A DNA stretch of 45,192 nucleotides from an uncultured Cytophagales bacterium. GTDB lineage: Bacteria; Bacteroidota; Bacteroidia; Cytophagales; Thermonemataceae. Below the pieces are notes generated by a model. It did no database searches and had not been told where the DNA came from. It was given only the letters and a program-made list of their open reading frames with translations. Below are positions 42,081 through 45,192 of the stretch, piece after piece. The translations under genes were made by a program, and so were the position numbers. The stretch lies in the NCBI GenBank assembly GCA_937911505.1, contig CALEMF010000075.1, forward strand, positions 1 to 45,192. Reading direction: 5' to 3'. How positions within the stretch are numbered: position 1 is the stretch's first letter; every line of letters starts with the position of its first letter.

Positions 42081-44605
42081 GATTTTGCTTGTATTTGTAC
42101 AGAAGAGGGAGAAGCCTTTTTGAGACCATTAGGAAGCGTTACAAAGAAGCTTGTACCCTTTCCCAATTGTGATTGCACGTATATGTCGCCCGCGAGTTTA
42201 TCAATGGTTTCTTTGACAATATAAAGCCCCAACCCTGACCCTTTGCTGTTTTGGGAGGCGCGGTAAAACATTTCAAATATTTTTTTAAGATGTTCCTCAG
42301 AAATGCCTTGCCCATTATCGTGAAAAGCCACCTTTGCTTGTTGCTCATCAATTTCCACCAGTATTTTGATGTAAGGGCTTTTTCTTTGAGGGCTTGAGTA
42401 GATAATAGCGTTGGCAATCAAGTTGTTTAATACCACCGACAAGCGCTTACTATCATTATAAAATGGTACGGTTGCTTCTACTTGAACGAATCTTTCTATC
42501 TTGTCTGCATTGTCTAGGTATTGTAAGTTACTAAAGGACTGTTCGATGAGTTCCTCAAAATTAACTTCCTCGTTGCTAAGTACTAACCGCGCATTGCGTG
42601 AGTAGGCCACAATATCTTTTATAAAATTGTCTAGCTTGTTAATACTCTGCGCCATCATGTCGAGATAGGTGTGGATTAAGCTGACGTCTTCTTCTGCGCG
42701 TGCAATGTTGATAAGCCCCAGTACAGAAGCCAAAGGCGCTTTTAAATCGTGTGAGGCGCTATATACAAAGCTATCTAACTCACTGTTAATCTTCTTCAAT
42801 TCTGTATTTTGCGCTTCGAGTTGTTTTCTTACTTCTTTGGTATCGGTAATATCTCGAATGGCCCCATCAAATACTATCTCTCCCTCCTCAGTTGTTTTAG
42901 CAATACTACTCATTAGTCCCCAAAAAGAGGTACCATCTTGTTTTTTAAAAAGTACCTCCCGGTTGGTGTAAGATTTTTGGTCTAGTAATATCTCTACAAA
43001 GTCCTGTCGTTGCTCTGGGTAATAATATAAATCTATTACACTTTTCTTGAGCAATGCTTCGGCAGACTCATAGCCAAATAAACGTGCAAAAGCCTCGTTG
43101 ACATAGATGAGCCCACTTTCGGGCGTACTTCTGTAAATACCTTCCTGAATATTTTTATTGATAGAAGCCAGTAATTGTTCACTGGTTTTGATCTGTTTTT
43201 CTACCATCTTTCGCTCCGTTACATCTCTCGCAAAAATAGCCACTCCTGTTACTTTATCTTCGTGATCTCGAATAGGGTTATAGGAAGTCTCAAAGTAAAT
43301 ACGATGTCTTTTTCGCTTAAAAACATACTCTTTTGTAAATTGCTGACCACCTAGTGCATCATCAATGTCTTGCCTAAAATCTTGCAACTCCTTGCTTGGC
43401 TCTGGAATTTTCATAATGCCATCGCCATTCTCTATATCTATACGATACATTACCTGCATAAAGTCAAAATGGCTCTGATTAAAAGTGATATAACAATAGT
43501 TTTCGTCTAAAGCGAAGATCATATCTTGTGTGCTCTCTATGACTGCTTTAAAACGAATATTACTCGTAGCCAGTTGTGAAGCGGCGGCCTTTTGCTCGGT
43601 AGTATCTTTAGAAAAAACGGAAGCACCAATAATTTCATTATGCGCGTAAATGGGGTAAACAGTCGTTTCTATATAAAGAAGCTCTGGTCCTTTACGGTAG
43701 CAATCTTCTTCTTTTACAATCTCTCCTTGCAAGGCACGGTCGTAACGTTGTTTCCAAACATCGCTCAGTGAGGCAAATCCTTGAAGCGCTAAGATGGATT
43801 TATTTTTTTCTAGGGTAACGCCAAACATGTCATAACTAGACGACTTGAAGAGTTCATTGAACTCGATGAGCTCGTAAGACCTATTAATAAGCCAAATGGC
43901 AATATCATTATTTTCTAGAATGGCGCGTAAATTACTTTCGCTCTCCAGAATTTGCCTGTTTTGCTTCGTGATCTCTCGCTGTTGTTGATAAAGTTTTTTA
44001 TTAGAACGATTGATCATAACGCGGACTGTAAGCTCTCTTCTAGCCAAATCATAGCGCATCTTGGCGAGTATGGTGGTTACTAAGCTCATCGTAATAAACA
44101 GCAACCCACCGTATACGGCAAAGTCTTCCAAGGAGTGAGGGTTGTACATGCTAAATATGATCCCAATGGATCCTAACGCCAGTATAAACTGGGCTAAACT
44201 ATGCACAGGCTTCCAAATAATAATCAACCCTACTACTAAATAAATGATGGCATAGGCCCAGAAATAATAAGCTTGTAGCGCTTGATTAAGAAAAGCAAGA
44301 AAGAGAGAGTTATGAATGGTAAGTGTAGCAAGACAAGTATGTGCCACCCACTCGTAACTTACTTGCTGATAAATAAACAAGAGGTAAATACATAAACAAA
44401 TCCCAATAAAGCCTACTTTTACCCAGAGAAAATCTAACCAATAACTCTGCGTATGTACATAACTTGATACAGACCAGCCCAGAAAAACAAGTACAGTCAC
44501 CCAAAAAAGTTGCGCGACACGTACCTGCGCCATACCTTGTAACTCGTTCAAGATCAGTCTATCAAAGTCTTTTTCAGGATCGTTATTTTCTAATGGCTGC
44601 TCCAA
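42077..44605 (-). CDS. Multi-PAS membrane sensor histidine kinase
   Basis: An 842-aa kinase. The N-terminal part (about 28-200) has about six membrane helices (LFWVTVLVFLGWSVSSYV, VGFIGICLCIYLLFIYQQ). A coiled coil and three PAS domains follow (about 225-340, 350-475, 480-605), with PAC-type ends such as GVAIFARDVTERK and DGAIRDITDTKEV. The HisKA domain has its His near 617 (DSFVYSASHDLKAPLASVLG) and the HATPase domain has FHDNGQGISEEHL and GSGLGLYIVKETIDKLAG. The start is a TTG (44603-44605) with no in-frame ATG before it; an ATG at residue 25 is possible. No response regulator is adjacent; the downstream gene is pabB. Confidence 0.9.
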   Translation of the reverse strand: MEQPLENNDPEKDFDRLILNELQGMAQVRVAQLFWVTVLVFLGWSVSSYVHTQSYWLDFLWVKVGFIGICLCIYLLFIYQQVSYEWVAHTCLATLTIHNSLFLAFLNQALQAYYFWAYAIIYLVVGLIIIWKPVHSLAQFILALGSIGIIFSMYNPHSLEDFAVYGGLLFITMSLVTTILAKMRYDLARRELTVRVMINRSNKKLYQQQREITKQNRQILESESNLRAILENNDIAIWLINRSYELIEFNELFKSSSYDMFGVTLEKNKSILALQGFASLSDVWKQRYDRALQGEIVKEEDCYRKGPELLYIETTVYPIYAHNEIIGASVFSKDTTEQKAAASQLATSNIRFKAVIESTQDMIFALDENYCYITFNQSHFDFMQVMYRIDIENGDGIMKIPEPSKELQDFRQDIDDALGGQQFTKEYVFKRKRHRIYFETSYNPIRDHEDKVTGVAIFARDVTERKMVEKQIKTSEQLLASINKNIQEGIYRSTPESGLIYVNEAFARLFGYESAEALLKKSVIDLYYYPEQRQDFVEILLDQKSYTNREVLFKKQDGTSFWGLMSSIAKTTEEGEIVFDGAIRDITDTKEVRKQLEAQNTELKKINSELDSFVYSASHDLKAPLASVLGLINIARAEEDVSLIHTYLDMMAQSINKLDNFIKDIVAYSRNARLVLSNEEVNFEELIEQSFSNLQYLDNADKIERFVQVEATVPFYNDSKRLSVVLNNLIANAIIYSSPQRKSPYIKILVEIDEQQAKVAFHDNGQGISEEHLKKIFEMFYRASQNSKGSGLGLYIVKETIDKLAGDIYVQSQLGKGTSFFVTLPNGLKKASPSSVQIQAKS

Positions 44606-44669
44606 ATAGGTATAATTGGTACAATATTATGGGGGTAGAGGAATAAATTTCTCCTTTTTATGAAATCTA

Positions 44670-44701
44670 TTTGAGTTGAAATCTACAAAACTTTACTTTT
44701 G
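44670..44701 (+). promoter_or_regulatory. Bacteroidota-type promoter for the porin gene
   Basis: TTTG (44670-44673) is followed after 20 bases by TACTTTTG (44694-44701), a full -33/-7 match. Transcription would start near 44708, leaving a leader of about 20 bases before the TTG at 44729 and arguing against an earlier start codon. Confidence 0.75.
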
Positions 44702-44728
44702 CATACAAAAGTAATAAATCTAATTCTA

Positions 44729-45192
44729 TTGAGAGCCTTTATTTTCTTTCTAATCCTTACTTGTATAGGAATTAACCAGTTTTTAACCGCCCAAATCCTC
44801 GATGACTCTACCAGGAATGTTTATGGTGTCAATACAACCCGTTTCGTATTAGAAGAAGATATTTTCCAAAACGACACCCTCTTCAGGTCTATTGATACCT
44901 CGTTAGTCAAGTTTCATCTTTTTAGCCCAATACGCCAGTCAGGGTTTACCTACCAAGACCTTGGGCATAATTTGGGCACGGCTATTCAGCCATTGTTTTA
45001 TGCACCTCCCGAACAAATCGGTGTACAATGGGGCTTCGATGCCTACCGCCCCTATCACCTTGAAGCAGAAGATATCAAGTTTTACGATACAAAATCGCCT
45101 TATACGAGTCTCTACTTTGTACAAGGGGGTAGAGGTCAGCAAGATATCTCGCTAGAGTTCAGCCGTAACATTACCCCTTTATGGAACTTTGG
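44729..45192 (+). CDS. Putative porin (Bacteroidota outer-membrane family), 5' part
   Basis: The open frame runs off the window end. From a TTG (44729) it encodes a signal peptide (RAFIFFLILTCIGINQFLTA) and a mature start DDSTRNVYGVNTTRFVLEED. Then come TSLVKFHLFSPIRQSGFTYQ, DLGHNLGTAIQPLFYAPPEQ, IKFYDTKSPYTSLYFVQGG and FSRNITPLWNFG. These segments match the Bacteroidota 'putative porin' family by memory. The likely product is an outer-membrane beta-barrel; about 150 of perhaps 600 or more residues are visible. A promoter with good consensus lies just upstream. The start codon is not certain. Confidence 0.8.
   Translation, partial: MRAFIFFLILTCIGINQFLTAQILDDSTRNVYGVNTTRFVLEEDIFQNDTLFRSIDTSLVKFHLFSPIRQSGFTYQDLGHNLGTAIQPLFYAPPEQIGVQWGFDAYRPYHLEAEDIKFYDTKSPYTSLYFVQGGRGQQDISLEFSRNITPLWNF

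Overview
The window looks like a chromosomal segment of a Bacteroidota bacterium, probably of the Cytophagales type. The grounds are: promoters of the Bacteroidota form TTTG-N19/20-TAnnTTTG (27849-27879, 44670-44701); a type IX secretion (T9SS) sorting domain; SprB-type and YD/Rhs repeats; DUF5916, DUF3526 and DUF4349 proteins; a Bacteroidota 'putative porin'; and very weak Shine-Dalgarno signals. No rRNA or tRNA gene was recognised. Species assignment is not possible from the sequence alone.

Layout. (1) 1-3673, minus strand: the degraded tail of a polymorphic-toxin (Rhs) locus. It holds a 5'-truncated Rhs C-terminus with toxin (2600-3673) and its likely immunity gene, then three more immunity-like genes, each preceded by only a short toxin C-terminal stub. 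Related palindromic repeats lie at 81-140, 219-287 and again at 10120-10162, against the stop codon of another immunity gene. (2) 3674-9918: an apparent mobile element inside the Rhs locus. It has a GC-rich, hairpin-dense non-coding end, two overlapping tyrosine recombinases (one lacking catalytic residues), a primase-helicase gene split by one in-frame TAG, a truncated duplicate of the primase 5' end, a SymE-like toxin gene and a divergent XRE regulator with repeated operator-like sites. (3) 10163-18502: an intact giant secreted Rhs protein (2583 aa) with its immunity gene. (4) 18759-24425: a coupled four-gene operon, ABC ATPase, two DUF3526 permeases and a DUF5916 outer-membrane protein. (5) 24634-28998: housekeeping genes hslV, ribBA, an acyl-CoA thioesterase, fabG and an NRDE-family protein. 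(6) 29028-35604: a LuxR-type response regulator, a secreted operon (CBM/coiled-coil protein, T9SS cargo, paralogous coiled-coil protein) and a TPR histidine kinase. (7) 35654-45192: a DUF4349 lipoprotein, a secreted papain-like protease next to a TPR-caspase, pabB overlapping a PAS histidine kinase, and the start of a putative porin.

A striking theme is that three unrelated genes (primase-helicase, T9SS cargo, TPR histidine kinase) are each cut by a single in-frame stop with coding sequence continuing in the same frame. The three stops are TAG, TGA and TAA, which points to independent nonsense substitutions (or base errors in the assembly) rather than a changed genetic code. The Rhs region is best read as an effector/immunity repertoire that has gained and lost modules by recombination and then received a mobile element. 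The response regulator and kinase that bracket the secreted operon are likely its regulators, by position only.
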